From: Acidovorax delafieldii
GTDB lineage: Bacteria; Pseudomonadota; Gammaproteobacteria; Burkholderiales; Burkholderiaceae_C
Reading direction: 5' to 3'
Length of the DNA stretch: 64,000 nucleotides
Assembly (NCBI GenBank): GCA_002377855.1
Contig: DFQQ01000025.1
Location: 1-64,000 of the forward strand
The notes under the pieces are model-generated. The model had not been told where the DNA came from. It saw nothing but the letters and a program-made list of their open reading frames with translations, and did not search any database. Numbering within the stretch: position 1 is the first letter of the stretch; every line of letters begins with the position of its first letter. The translations under genes were made by a program, and so were the position numbers. This document shows, in pieces, positions 42,751 to 50,785 of this stretch.

Positions 42751-43535
42751 ATACCGCTACCCCCTGCGCGCCGCTGCTGAGCGTGCGCAACATCTGCAAG
42801 CGCTATGGCGACCGCGTGGCGCTGCAAGGCGCGTCCTTTGACCTGTGGCCCGGCGAGGTGCTTGCCGTGGTGGGCGAGTCGGGCTCCGGCAAGTCCACGC
42901 TGCTCAACGCCATTGCGGCGCGCAGCGCACCCGACGAAGGCACCGTGCAGTTTCGCCAGCGCAGCGGCGAGCTGCAGGACGTGTACGCCATGACCGAAGC
43001 CCAGCAACGCCTGCTGGCCCGCACCGACTGGGGCTTTGTGCACCAGAACGCGGCGGATGGCCTGCGCATGGATGTATCCGCAGGTGCCAACGTGGGCGAG
43101 CGCCTGATGGGCCTGGGCGAGCGCCACTACGGAAAGCTGCGCGCCACGGCCACCGAATGGCTGCAGCGCGTGGAGATAGATGCCGCCCGCATCGACGACG
43201 CACCGCGTACCTTCTCGGGCGGCATGCGCCAGCGCCTGCAGATTGCCCGCAACCTGGTCACCCAGCCGCGCCTAGTGTTCATGGATGAGCCCACGTCAGG
43301 CCTTGACGTGTCGGTGCAGGCACGCCTGCTGGACATGCTGCGCCAGCTCACGCGGCAGATGCAGCTGGCCGCCATAGTGGTCACGCACGACCTGGCTGTG
43401 GCCCGCCTGCTGGCGCACCGCATGGTGGTCATGCAGCGCGGCCGCGTGGTCGAGTCGGGCCTGACCGATCAGGTGCTCGACGACCCGCAGCACCCCTACA
43501 CCCAGCTCCTTGTCTCTTCGGTACTCCAGCCATGA
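42747..43535 (+). CDS. phnK: Phosphonate C-P lyase ABC protein PhnK
   Basis: PhnK is a soluble ABC ATPase that docks on the PhnGHIJ core. It is 262 aa. The Walker A GESGSGKSTLL (near residue 41), the ABC signature FSGGMRQRLQIARNL, the Walker B LVFMDEP and the switch His in VVTHDLAV are all intact. Homology to oligopeptide transporter ATPases is the family norm. It overlaps the GNAT gene before and phnL after by 4 bp each. Confidence 0.96.
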   Translation: MNTATPCAPLLSVRNICKRYGDRVALQGASFDLWPGEVLAVVGESGSGKSTLLNAIAARSAPDEGTVQFRQRSGELQDVYAMTEAQQRLLARTDWGFVHQNAADGLRMDVSAGANVGERLMGLGERHYGKLRATATEWLQRVEIDAARIDDAPRTFSGGMRQRLQIARNLVTQPRLVFMDEPTSGLDVSVQARLLDMLRQLTRQMQLAAIVVTHDLAVARLLAHRMVVMQRGRVVESGLTDQVLDDPQHPYTQLLVSSVLQP

Positions 43536-44263
43536 ACCAGCCTTCCACTGCTCCCATTCTTCAGATGCAAGGCGTGGCCAAGCGCTTTACCCTGCACCAC
43601 CAAAACGGCATCGAACTGCGCGTGCTCGAAGGCGTGGACCTGTGCGTGCAGCCCGGCGAATGCGTGGTGCTTGACGGCCCCTCGGGCATGGGCAAGAGCA
43701 CGTTGCTCAAGATGATCTATGCCAACTACCGCGCCCATGCGGGCCGCATCACGGTGCGCGGTGCGGATGGTGCGCTGGTCGATGTGACCGAGGCCACGCC
43801 GCGCGAGCTGGTGCAGCTGCGGCGCGACACGGTGGGTTACGTAAGCCAGTTCTTGCGTGTGATACCCCGTGTCTCGGCGCTGGATGTGGTGGCCGAGCCC
43901 CTGGCCGAAGACGCGGCTGATGACCCCGCCGCGCTGGAAGCCGCACGCGAGCAGGCGCGCCTGTGGCTGGTGCGCCTGCGCATTCCTGAACGGCTGTGGC
44001 ACCTGCCGCCCGCCACGTTCTCGGGTGGCGAGCAGCAACGCATCAACATCGCGCGCAACATGATCAAGCCCAAGCCGCTGCTGCTGCTGGACGAGCCCAC
44101 GGCGTCGCTCGATGCCGCCAACACCGAGACGGTGATTGGCCTGATCCGCGAAGCCGTGGCCCGCGGCGCAGCGCTGGTGGGCATCTTTCACGACGCGCAG
44201 GTGGGTGCTGCCGTGGCGACGCGCCGGGTGAACGTGGGTGACTTTCGCGGAGGTGCCGCATGA
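43532..44263 (+). CDS. phnL: Phosphonate C-P lyase ABC protein PhnL
   Basis: PhnL is the second ABC ATPase of the lyase system and associates with PhnK on the core complex. It is 243 aa. The Walker A GPSGMGKSTLL, the signature FSGGEQQRINIARNM and the Walker B LLLLDEPTASLD are visible. A VGYVSQFLRVIPRVSALDVV tract follows the Q-loop, as in PhnL. It overlaps phnK and phnM by 4 bp each. Confidence 0.96.
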   Translation: MNQPSTAPILQMQGVAKRFTLHHQNGIELRVLEGVDLCVQPGECVVLDGPSGMGKSTLLKMIYANYRAHAGRITVRGADGALVDVTEATPRELVQLRRDTVGYVSQFLRVIPRVSALDVVAEPLAEDAADDPAALEAAREQARLWLVRLRIPERLWHLPPATFSGGEQQRINIARNMIKPKPLLLLDEPTASLDAANTETVIGLIREAVARGAALVGIFHDAQVGAAVATRRVNVGDFRGGAA

Positions 44264-45414
44264 GCGCGATGGTCTTCAAGAACGCCCGCATGGTGCTGCC
44301 CGGCGAAGTGGTGCAAGGCAGCCTGCATGTGGATGGTGGGCGCATCGCTGCGCTGGACAGCGGTGGCACCGCAGCCCTGCAAGGCATCGACCTGGGCGGC
44401 GACTACCTGCTGCCCGGGCTGGTGGAGGTGCATACCGACAACTTCGAGCGCCACCTCATGCCCCGCCCCAAGGTGCAGTGGGCCGAGATGCCTGCGCTGC
44501 TGGCACATGATGCCGAGATTGCAGCCGCCGGCATCACCACCGTGCTCGATGCTCTGGGCGTGGGCGAAGCCGATGCCGAAAGCCTGCGCGGTAGCGCCTG
44601 GAACCGTGTGCTCGACACCATCGACACCTGCACCGAGCGCAACCTGCTGCGTGCCGACCACCACCTGCATGTGCGCTGCGAATTGCCCGCGCCCAACACC
44701 ATTGACCTGTTCGAGCCCTTCCATGGGCACCCGCGCCTGTCGCTCATCTCGCTGATGGACCACACCCCCGGCCAGCGCCAGTGGGAGAACATCGAGCAGG
44801 CACGCACCTACTACACCGGCAAGAAGGGCTGGAGCCAGGAAAAATTTGAACGCCAGGTGCAGCACGCCGCCACGCTGCAAGCGCAGTACGCCGAGCCGCA
44901 CCGCGCGTACTTTGTGGATTACTGCCGCACGCACGGTATCTCGCTGGCCAGCCACGACGACACCACGGTGGCGCATGTGGAGCAGGCCCATGCCGAGGGT
45001 GCGGCGATGTCGGAGTTTCCGACCACTTTGGCGGCGGCCCAAGCGGCGCACCAGCGCAGCCTGCTCACCGTGATGGGCGGGCCCAACGTGGTGCGTGGCG
45101 GATCGCACTCGGGCAACGTGGCTGCGGCCGACCTGGCGCGGGCCGGCTTGCTCGACATCCTCTCATCCGACTACGTGCCGGGCAGTTTGCTCAGCGCCGT
45201 GATGCGGCTGGTGCACGACGAGGTGCTGACGCTGCCCCAGGCCGTGGCCACCGTCACGCGCAACCCGGCCCGCGCATCGGGCATGGCCGACCGGGGCGAA
45301 CTGGCGGCAGGGCTCCGCGCTGACCTGGTGCAGGTGCACATGGCCGAGCTGCCTTGCGGCGGCCAACAGGCCGTGGTGCGCGGCGTGTGGCGCGAGGGCC
45401 AGCGCGTTCTTTAA
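44260..45414 (+). CDS. phnM: Alpha-D-ribose 1-methylphosphonate 5-triphosphate diphosphatase PhnM
   Basis: PhnM is a metal-dependent amidohydrolase-fold enzyme that removes pyrophosphate from the ribose phosphonate triphosphate before C-P cleavage. It is 384 aa. The metal motif LPGLVEVHTDNFERH near residue 51 supplies the first ligands; HHLHVRCE, SHDDTTVAHV and MGGPNVVRGGSHSG follow in the family order. The C-terminal GLRADLVQV is the amidohydrolase closing motif. It closes the phnG-M block and is followed after 104 bp by phnC. Confidence 0.96.
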   Translation: MSAMVFKNARMVLPGEVVQGSLHVDGGRIAALDSGGTAALQGIDLGGDYLLPGLVEVHTDNFERHLMPRPKVQWAEMPALLAHDAEIAAAGITTVLDALGVGEADAESLRGSAWNRVLDTIDTCTERNLLRADHHLHVRCELPAPNTIDLFEPFHGHPRLSLISLMDHTPGQRQWENIEQARTYYTGKKGWSQEKFERQVQHAATLQAQYAEPHRAYFVDYCRTHGISLASHDDTTVAHVEQAHAEGAAMSEFPTTLAAAQAAHQRSLLTVMGGPNVVRGGSHSGNVAAADLARAGLLDILSSDYVPGSLLSAVMRLVHDEVLTLPQAVATVTRNPARASGMADRGELAAGLRADLVQVHMAELPCGGQQAVVRGVWREGQRVL

Positions 45415-45443
45415 CGGCGGGCTGACACCCAAACTTCTTTCAA

Positions 45444-45461
45444 CTGTCAAAGCACTGTCAT
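45444..45461 (+). promoter_or_regulatory. Pho box upstream of phnC
   Basis: CTGTCAA-AGCA-CTGTCAT is two 7-base half-sites 11 bp apart, which is the PhoB box pattern (CTGTCAT-N4-CTGTCAT) with one mismatch. It lies 57 bp before the phnC start codon. PhoB activation under phosphate starvation is well known for phosphonate genes. Confidence 0.8.
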
Positions 45462-45481
45462 GCGTCGCAACCACACTTTGG

Positions 45482-45493
45482 TTGTCTAGACGA
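45482..45493. promoter_or_regulatory. Candidate PhnF operator upstream of phnC
   Basis: TTGTCTAGACGA, within a 14-base imperfect palindrome (45481-45494), matches TTGTCTATACAA of the phnF-phnG gap at 10 of 12 positions and keeps the GT-N-TA-N-AC core. It lies 20 bp after the Pho box and 25 bp before phnC, a place where a repressor would block an activated promoter. Confidence 0.6.
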
Positions 45494-45518
45494 CTTCCAG
45501 CCGCCAAGGAGACCCACC

Positions 45519-46394
45519 ATGCCCGCAGCCCTGCATATTCAGCAACTGAACAAGCATTTCGCCAACGGAAAGCACGCTTTGCGTGATATCAACCTCACCG
45601 TGCAGCCCGGTGAAATGGTGGCGCTGATCGGTGCCTCGGGCTCGGGCAAATCGACACTGCTGCGCCATGTGGCGGGCCTGGCGGTGGCGGATGCGTCGAG
45701 CGAGTCGCTCATCGAAGTGGATGGCCGCTGCGTGCAGCGTGCAGGCCGTATCCACAGCAACATCCGCTCCGTGCGCTCGCAGGTGGGTTTTGTGTTCCAG
45801 CAGTTCAATCTGGTGGATCGCCTGCCGGTGCTGATGAACGTGCTGGTGGGCCTGCTGCACCGCACGCCCTGGTGGCGCGGCTGGCTGCGCATGTTCAAGC
45901 CGCACGAGCGCGCCCTGGCGCTCGAAGCCCTGGGCCGTGTGGGCATTGCCGAGTGCCATTCGCAGCGTGCGTCCACCCTGTCGGGCGGGCAACAGCAGCG
46001 CGCCGCCATTGCCCGAACGCTGGTGCAGGGCGCCAAGGTAGTGCTGGCCGATGAACCCATTGCTTCGCTGGACCCGGAGTCCTCGCGCAAGGTCATGGAC
46101 ATCCTGGCGCGCATCAACCGCGAAGATGGCTGCACGGTGATCGTGTCGCTGCACCAGGTGGACATGGCCGTGCGCTACTGCCCGCGCGTGGTGGCGCTGC
46201 ACCAGGGGCAGGTCGTGTACGACGGCCCTTCGGCCGCCCTGACACCCGCCCTGCTGCGCAGCCTGTACGGCGTGCATGCCGATGAAATCCTGGCAGACAC
46301 GGCAGCTGCCGCGCCTGCCGCTCACCCCATGGCGCCGGTGGTACCGTCTGCGCAGGTGCCGCAGTGGGCGCCCGCCATGGCGCAGGCTGCCTGA
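45519..46394 (+). CDS. phnC: Phosphonate ABC transporter ATP-binding protein PhnC
   Basis: PhnC powers uptake of phosphonates through PhnE. It is 291 aa, longer than usual because of an Ala/Pro-rich tail of about 35 residues. The Walker A GASGSGKSTLLRH, the signature LSGGQQQRAAIARTL and the Walker B VVLADEPIASLDP are intact. The FVFQQFNLVDRLPVLMNVLVG segment is typical of PhnC. An AAGGAG site precedes the ATG and a Pho box plus PhnF-like palindrome lie upstream, so a second promoter for phnCDE is likely. Confidence 0.96.
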   Translation: MPAALHIQQLNKHFANGKHALRDINLTVQPGEMVALIGASGSGKSTLLRHVAGLAVADASSESLIEVDGRCVQRAGRIHSNIRSVRSQVGFVFQQFNLVDRLPVLMNVLVGLLHRTPWWRGWLRMFKPHERALALEALGRVGIAECHSQRASTLSGGQQQRAAIARTLVQGAKVVLADEPIASLDPESSRKVMDILARINREDGCTVIVSLHQVDMAVRYCPRVVALHQGQVVYDGPSAALTPALLRSLYGVHADEILADTAAAAPAAHPMAPVVPSAQVPQWAPAMAQAA

Positions 46395-46452
46395 CAGCAG
46401 CGGTTCTTTCGCAGCCTCTCTTTCGCTCTCACTTCCTTTTCTGGAGTCTTCC

Positions 46453-47397
46453 ATGTTCAAGCAACTGTGCGCCGCTGTGGCGCTGGGTCTGGGTCTGTCT
46501 GCGGCCAACGCCCAGGACATCAACTTCGGCATCATCTCTACCGCGTCCACGCAAAACCTTAAGGCCGACTGGCAACCGCTGCTGGACGACATGGCGAAGC
46601 AAACGGGCCTGAAGATCAAGGCCTTCTTCGCACCGGATTACGCCGGCATCATCGAAGGCATGCGCTTCAACAAGGTGCATGTGGCCTGGCTGGGCAACAA
46701 GTCGGCCATGGAAGCCGTGGATCGGGCTAACGGAGAAGTCTTCGCGCAGATGGTGAATGCCGACGGCACGCAGGGCTACTACTCGCATCTGATCGTGCAC
46801 AAGGACAGCCCACTGGCCTCGTTGGATGACGTGCTCAAGAACGGCAAGTCGCTGAGCTTTGGCAACGGCGACCCCAACTCCACCTCGGGCTTTCTGGTGC
46901 CCGGCTACTACGCGTTTGCGCAAAACAAGATCGACGTGAAGACGCACTTCAAGATCGTGCGCAGCGCCAACCACGAAACCAATGCCCTGGCCGTGGCCAA
47001 CAAGCAGGTGGATGTGGCCACCAACAACAGCGAGAACCTGGAGAAGATCAAGGAACGCCAGCCCGAGAAGTTCAAGGACATCAAGATCGTCTGGACCTCG
47101 CCGCTCATTCCGCTGGACCCCCTGGTGCTGCACAAGGAGCTGCCTGACGCGACCAAAGCGAAGATCCGTGACTTCTTCTACACCTACGCCAAGACCGATG
47201 CCCGCGAGAAGGACGTGGTGATGAAGATCTCCAAGCTCTCGGGCTTCAAGCCATCGAGCAACGCGCAGCTCACGCCGATCCGCCAGCTTGACCTGTTCGG
47301 CAAGCGCAACAAGATCGAAGGTGACGCCACGCTGGCCGATGCCGACAAGAGAACCCGCCTGGCCGAGATCGACCAGCAGCTGGCCTCGCTGAAGTAA
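46453..47397 (+). CDS. phnD: Phosphonate ABC transporter substrate-binding protein PhnD
   Basis: PhnD is the periplasmic phosphonate-binding protein. It is 314 aa and begins with a Sec signal peptide (MFKQLCAAVALGLGLSAANA, cut before QDINFG). NFGIISTASTQNLKADWQPLL, DYAGIIEGMRFNKVHVAWLG and SLSFGNGDPNSTSGFLVPGY are the fold hallmarks. I chose the ATG at 46453 because the signal peptide starts there and CTGGAG lies upstream. It follows phnC by 58 bp and precedes phnE by 30 bp. Confidence 0.95.
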   Translation: MFKQLCAAVALGLGLSAANAQDINFGIISTASTQNLKADWQPLLDDMAKQTGLKIKAFFAPDYAGIIEGMRFNKVHVAWLGNKSAMEAVDRANGEVFAQMVNADGTQGYYSHLIVHKDSPLASLDDVLKNGKSLSFGNGDPNSTSGFLVPGYYAFAQNKIDVKTHFKIVRSANHETNALAVANKQVDVATNNSENLEKIKERQPEKFKDIKIVWTSPLIPLDPLVLHKELPDATKAKIRDFFYTYAKTDAREKDVVMKISKLSGFKPSSNAQLTPIRQLDLFGKRNKIEGDATLADADKRTRLAEIDQQLASLK

Positions 47398-47427
47398 GTC
47401 GCTTTTCTTCCGTTGCCCGGTGTTCCC

Positions 47428-48234
47428 ATGTCCTCTGCTCTGAATCCTTCGCTGGCCCATCTGGCCAGCACTGCAGCGCCCAAGCGCAGCCTGGTTTGGT
47501 ACCTGTCCTGGGGCATCCTGTTGGTGCTGCTGGCTGCGTCGTGGAACGGCGCCGACATGCGCCCGCTGGACCTGTGGAACGACTCGGGCAACATGGCGCG
47601 CTATGCAGCCGAGTTCTTTCCGCCCAACTTTGGCCAGTGGCCGCTGTATGTGCAGGAGATGCTGATCACGCTGCAGATTGCGCTGTGGGGCACGGCCCTG
47701 GCTGTGGTCACGGCCGTGCCGCTGGCGCTGCTGGCCTCGTCCAACATCGCGCCGTGGTGGGTGAACCAGCCGGTGCGCCGGGTGCTCGATGCCTTCCGTG
47801 CCATCAACGAAATGGTGTTCGCCATGCTGTTCGTGGTGGCCGTCGGCCTGGGGCCGTTTGCTGGCGTGCTGGCGCTGTGGATCCACACCTCGGGCACGCT
47901 GGCCAAGCTTTTTTCTGAAGCGGTGGAAGCCATCGACCCGCAACCGGTGGAGGGCATCCGATCCACCGGCGCGAGCGCCCTGCACGAAATCATCTACGGG
48001 GTGATCCCGCAGGTCATGCCGCTGTGGATCTCGTACACGCTCTACCGCTTTGAAGCCAACGTGCGCTCAGCCTCGGTGGTGGGCATGGTGGGCGCCGGCG
48101 GCATTGGCGTGGTGCTGTGGGAAATCATCCGCGGGTTCCAGTACGCCGAGACCTGCGCGGTGATGCTCATCATCGTCGTCACCGTGAGCGCGATCGACGT
48201 GGTGTCGGCCCGCATCCGCAAGGCGTTGATCTGA
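47428..48234 (+). CDS. phnE: Phosphonate ABC transporter permease PhnE
   Basis: PhnE is the membrane channel of the phosphonate importer. It is 268 aa with about five or six membrane segments. The EAA-type loop that contacts PhnC is visible as EAVEAIDPQPVEGIRSTGAS near residues 160-185, and RFEANVRSASVVGMVGAGGI near the C-terminus is the PhnE signature. The ATG at 47428 is preceded by an in-frame TTG that would add only five residues. A PhnZ-like gene follows 15 bp downstream. Confidence 0.95.
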   Translation: MSSALNPSLAHLASTAAPKRSLVWYLSWGILLVLLAASWNGADMRPLDLWNDSGNMARYAAEFFPPNFGQWPLYVQEMLITLQIALWGTALAVVTAVPLALLASSNIAPWWVNQPVRRVLDAFRAINEMVFAMLFVVAVGLGPFAGVLALWIHTSGTLAKLFSEAVEAIDPQPVEGIRSTGASALHEIIYGVIPQVMPLWISYTLYRFEANVRSASVVGMVGAGGIGVVLWEIIRGFQYAETCAVMLIIVVTVSAIDVVSARIRKALI

Positions 48235-48249
48235 GAAGGGGCCCGCGCC

Positions 48250-48843
48250 ATGGCACTGAGTTTTGACGACATCGAACACCTGCTGTCCACCCGCGGTTTC
48301 CACCAATATGGCCGCGAGGCGGTGAGCCAGCTGGAGCACGCCCTGCAGTGCGCGCAACTGGCCGAGCAGGCGGGCGAGACCCCCGCCACCACCGCCGCCG
48401 CATTGCTGCACGACCTGGGCCACCTGCTGGCGCCGGGCGGCGACACGGCAGAGCAGGACGACCTGCACCAGTACGTGGCCCTGCCCTTCTTGCGCGGCTT
48501 GCTGCCCGACGCGGTGCTGGAGCCCATCCGCCTGCATGTGGATGCCAAGCGTTATCTGTGCACCATGGAGCCGGGTTACTGGGAGACGCTCTCGCCTGCG
48601 TCGCAGCACAGCCTGGTGCTGCAGGGTGGGGCGTACACCGTGCCTGAAGCCGAGCACTTTGCCCGCCAGCCTTTCGCGCAGGAGGCGATTCGCCTGCGCC
48701 GCTATGACGACCACGCCAAGGTGCCCGGGCTGGCCACCCCACCACTGTCGCACTACCTTGCCATCACCCGCGCCCTGGTGCGCGAAGCGCTACCGCTCCG
48801 TGGCAACGACCTTTCCGCCGCGCAAGCGGCCCAGGTGGCGTAG
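48250..48843 (+). CDS. phnZ: PhnZ-like HD-domain phosphonate oxygenase
   Basis: This 197-aa HD-fold mixed-valence diiron enzyme belongs to the family that splits hydroxyphosphonates to phosphate. Visible residues Tyr20, Glu23, His30 and His54-Asp55 have exactly the spacing of Tyr24, Glu27, His34 and His58-Asp59 in characterised PhnZ; His96 and an Asp near 153 are plausible further ligands. QYGREAVSQLEHALQ and LLHDLGHLL are the main motifs. It ends the phnCDE unit. Known PhnZ needs PhnY to make its substrate, but no phnY is in this window, so its substrate here is open. Confidence 0.85.
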   Translation: MALSFDDIEHLLSTRGFHQYGREAVSQLEHALQCAQLAEQAGETPATTAAALLHDLGHLLAPGGDTAEQDDLHQYVALPFLRGLLPDAVLEPIRLHVDAKRYLCTMEPGYWETLSPASQHSLVLQGGAYTVPEAEHFARQPFAQEAIRLRRYDDHAKVPGLATPPLSHYLAITRALVREALPLRGNDLSAAQAAQVA

Positions 48844-48867
48844 AGCCAGCGCAGGCCTGCGCCGTGC

Positions 48868-49356
48868 TCAGTCGGCCTTGACGGCGTTCACCCAGGCCAG
48901 GTCCAGCGGGCGGTCTTCAAACTCGGTGTTCAGCACCACCGTGCTGGTGGTGCGCGCCACGCCCGCAATCGCCTTGATCTCGTAGATCACGTCTTCCAGC
49001 GCACGCGCGTGCGTGGTGCGGATCTTGGCCAGAAAGTCGTATTCGCCGGCCACGCTGTGCAGCTCTTCCACCTGCGGCATGGCGCGCAGCCGGGGCGCCA
49101 CATCGCGGCAGTGGATGCCGCCGTCGTTGCGGATGGCCACAAAGGCCGTGAAGTTCAGGCCCACGCGCTCCGGGTCCACGCTGATCGAGAAGCGGCGGAT
49201 CACGCCCTTGTCCAGCAGCTTCTTCACCCGCTCATGCACTGCAGCGGTCGATAGGCCCACTTCGGCGCCCACCTCGGCGTACGAACGTCGGCCATCTGCC
49301 CCCAGGGCCGAAATAATTCTGGCGTCCATGTCGTCTGTCTGAATATTTGCTTGCAT
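48868..49356 (-). CDS. Lrp/AsnC-family transcriptional regulator
   Basis: This regulator of about 162 aa has an N-terminal helix-turn-helix (RRSYAEVGAEVGLSTAAVHE, near residues 22-41) and a C-terminal ligand-binding RAM domain. GVIRRFSISVDPERVGLNF links the two. The ATG at 49356 starts the family N-terminus; an inner ATG at 49329 is also possible, and there is no strong ribosome-binding site at either. It is divergent from an EamA exporter, a classical arrangement in which Lrp controls export of an amino acid or related compound. A palindrome lies between the genes. Confidence 0.9.
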   Translation of the reverse strand: MQANIQTDDMDARIISALGADGRRSYAEVGAEVGLSTAAVHERVKKLLDKGVIRRFSISVDPERVGLNFTAFVAIRNDGGIHCRDVAPRLRAMPQVEELHSVAGEYDFLAKIRTTHARALEDVIYEIKAIAGVARTTSTVVLNTEFEDRPLDLAWVNAVKAD

Positions 49357-49382
49357 TGGCGCCTGATTTTGGTAAAAATTCT

Positions 49383-49399
49383 GGAAACGGGCTGTTTCC
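49383..49399. promoter_or_regulatory. Candidate operator between Lrp and EamA genes
   Basis: GGAAAC-GGGCT-GTTTCC is a perfect inverted repeat with 6-base arms, 26 bp before the Lrp-family start and 27 bp before the EamA start. Divergent Lrp genes often control their neighbour from such a site, but the match to a known Lrp consensus is not specific. Confidence 0.4.
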
Positions 49400-49426
49400 C
49401 ATAAATTATTCGGTGAGGTGAAGAAT

Positions 49427-50374
49427 ATGCCGGCAATTTTCAATGCGCAAGCGCGAGGCCGGGGCTCCTGGGCGGTGGCCACCGCCCTGCTGCTGGTCTA
49501 TGTGGTGTGGGGCACCACGTACTTTGCCACCAGCATCGCCCTGCAGACCATACCGCCGCTGTTGATGAATGCCGTGCGCTTTCTGTGTGCGGGCGCGGTG
49601 ATGCTGCTCATCGCCCTGTGGCAGGGCCACGCACTGCCCACGGCGGTGCAGTGGCGCAACTCTGCGGTGGTGGGCGGCCTCATGGTGTTTCTGGCGATGA
49701 ACCTTATCGGCCTCGCGCAGAAGCTGGGCATCGGCTCGGGGCTGATGGCGACGGTGGTGACCACCATGCCCATGTGGCTGGCGCTGTGGACGCGCTGGGG
49801 TGGCGAACGCGTGCCGGTGACCAGCTGGATCGGCCTGGGCCTGGGCGTGGCCGGTGCCGTGCTGCTGGCGCGCGAGGGCAACTTCTCGGCCACATGGCTG
49901 GGCGCCATCCTGGCCTTTGCCGCCCCCCTGTGCTGGAGCCTGGGCTCGTACGCATCCCGCAAGCTGTCGCTGCCGGCACCGGCCATGGCATCGGCCGCGC
50001 AATGGTTTGTGGGCGGGGCGATGGGGCTGGTGGTGGCGCTGTGGTTCGAGCCGGTGCCGGCCCTGTCGCAAATCAGCGCGAAGTCGTGGGCGGCCTGGGT
50101 TTATCTGCTGGTGTTCGGCACGATGGTGGCGCTCAATGCCTACCTGTGGCTGCTGCAGAACACGTCGGCCGCGCTGGCGGGGAGCTATTCGTTTGTGAAC
50201 CCGGCGGTGGCGTTGCTGGTGGGCGTGGCGCTGGGTGGGGAGTTGCTGACGGGGTGGGTGTTTGCGGCCTTGCCGTTGATTGGAGCGGCGCTGGTGTTCA
50301 TCTTGTATGGGCGGTTGTTGCAGGGGTGGTGGGCTGGGCGGCGGGCGGTGTGGATGGGGTTGCGGGCGGGGTAG
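49427..50374 (+). CDS. EamA/DMT-family transporter
   Basis: This 315-aa protein has about ten hydrophobic segments and two EamA repeats. VVWGTTYFATSIALQTIPP near residue 30 and the second half opening GAILAFAAPLCWSLGSYASR are typical of the drug/metabolite and amino acid exporter family. I chose the ATG at 49427, preceded by GAGGTG, over a GTG three codons before it. It is divergent from an Lrp regulator, which suggests export of an amino acid or related metabolite. The last about 20 codons are very GC-rich and end next to the repeat region. Confidence 0.88.
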   Translation: MPAIFNAQARGRGSWAVATALLLVYVVWGTTYFATSIALQTIPPLLMNAVRFLCAGAVMLLIALWQGHALPTAVQWRNSAVVGGLMVFLAMNLIGLAQKLGIGSGLMATVVTTMPMWLALWTRWGGERVPVTSWIGLGLGVAGAVLLAREGNFSATWLGAILAFAAPLCWSLGSYASRKLSLPAPAMASAAQWFVGGAMGLVVALWFEPVPALSQISAKSWAAWVYLLVFGTMVALNAYLWLLQNTSAALAGSYSFVNPAVALLVGVALGGELLTGWVFAALPLIGAALVFILYGRLLQGWWAGRRAVWMGLRAG

Positions 50375-50442
50375 GGGGGCTCGGTCTGTTACCCGGCTGG
50401 GCGCCCGGGCGAAGTCTCTCCGAGCCGGAGCGCCACTCCAGT

Positions 50443-50469
50443 CCGTTCGGGCTGAGCCTGTCGAAGCCT
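50443..50469. repeat. REP-like unit, left outer end of the inverted element
   Basis: CCGTTCGGGCTGAGCCTGTC continuing with GAAGCCT. The same unit in reverse is at 51156-51183, and a diverged one at 51203-51230; a paired copy is at 54617-54680. Each unit holds the self-complementary-like GGCTGAGCC core. Units of this kind occur in many Proteobacteria and act as REP sequences. Confidence 0.8.
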
Positions 50470-50538
50470 AGGCGTGCGGGGTCGAAAAGCATGCTGGTGC
50501 TGAGGGCGGGAGCCGAGACTCGCCCCGGCGGGCGAGGC

Positions 50539-50566
50539 ACTTTTCTTTGCTTCGCCAAAGAAAAGT
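50539..50566. repeat. Left-arm hairpin 1 of the inverted element
   Basis: ACTTTTCTTTG (50539-50549) pairs fully with CAAAGAAAAGT (50556-50566) around the loop CTTCGC. The matching hairpin in the right arm, read in reverse, is ACTTTCTTTCG, the same loop CTTCGC, then CGAAAGAAAGT: different bases, same 11-bp stem. Confidence 0.85.
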
Positions 50567-50597
50567 ACCCAAAAGAAAGGCGACCCCCAGTCTGCGA

Positions 50598-50618
50598 CCC
50601 CTTCGCGGTGCGAAGGGG
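50598..50618. repeat. Left-arm hairpin 2 of the inverted element
   Basis: CCCCTTCGC pairs with GCGAAGGGG around GGT. The right-arm partner (51008-51028, read in reverse) is CCCCGGCGC-TGT-GCGCCGGGG. Two T-A pairs here are replaced by two G-C pairs there, so the pairing is kept by double changes. Confidence 0.85.
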
Positions 50619-50632
50619 CAAACCTGCGCCGT

Positions 50633-50752
50633 GGCGGTTGCGGGGTGCGCCGCGGAACTCACTGCGCGCCGTTGGCGCTTCGTTCAGACAACCACGGCGA
50701 GTCAGATGACGAAGCAGCCGCGCACTTGCGCGACTGCCACCCCGCAACCGCC
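50633..50752. repeat. Inner inverted repeat in the centre of the element
   Basis: GGCGGTTGCGGGGTG (50633-50647) pairs perfectly with CACCCCGCAACCGCC (50738-50752). Inside the loop, GCTTCGT (50677-50683) pairs with ACGAAGC (50709-50715). This suggests a further folded domain between the arms, left of the 8-bp array. Confidence 0.75.
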
Positions 50753-50785
50753 CCGGCGCAGGCGCAGCCAGAAGGGGGTAGGGTA

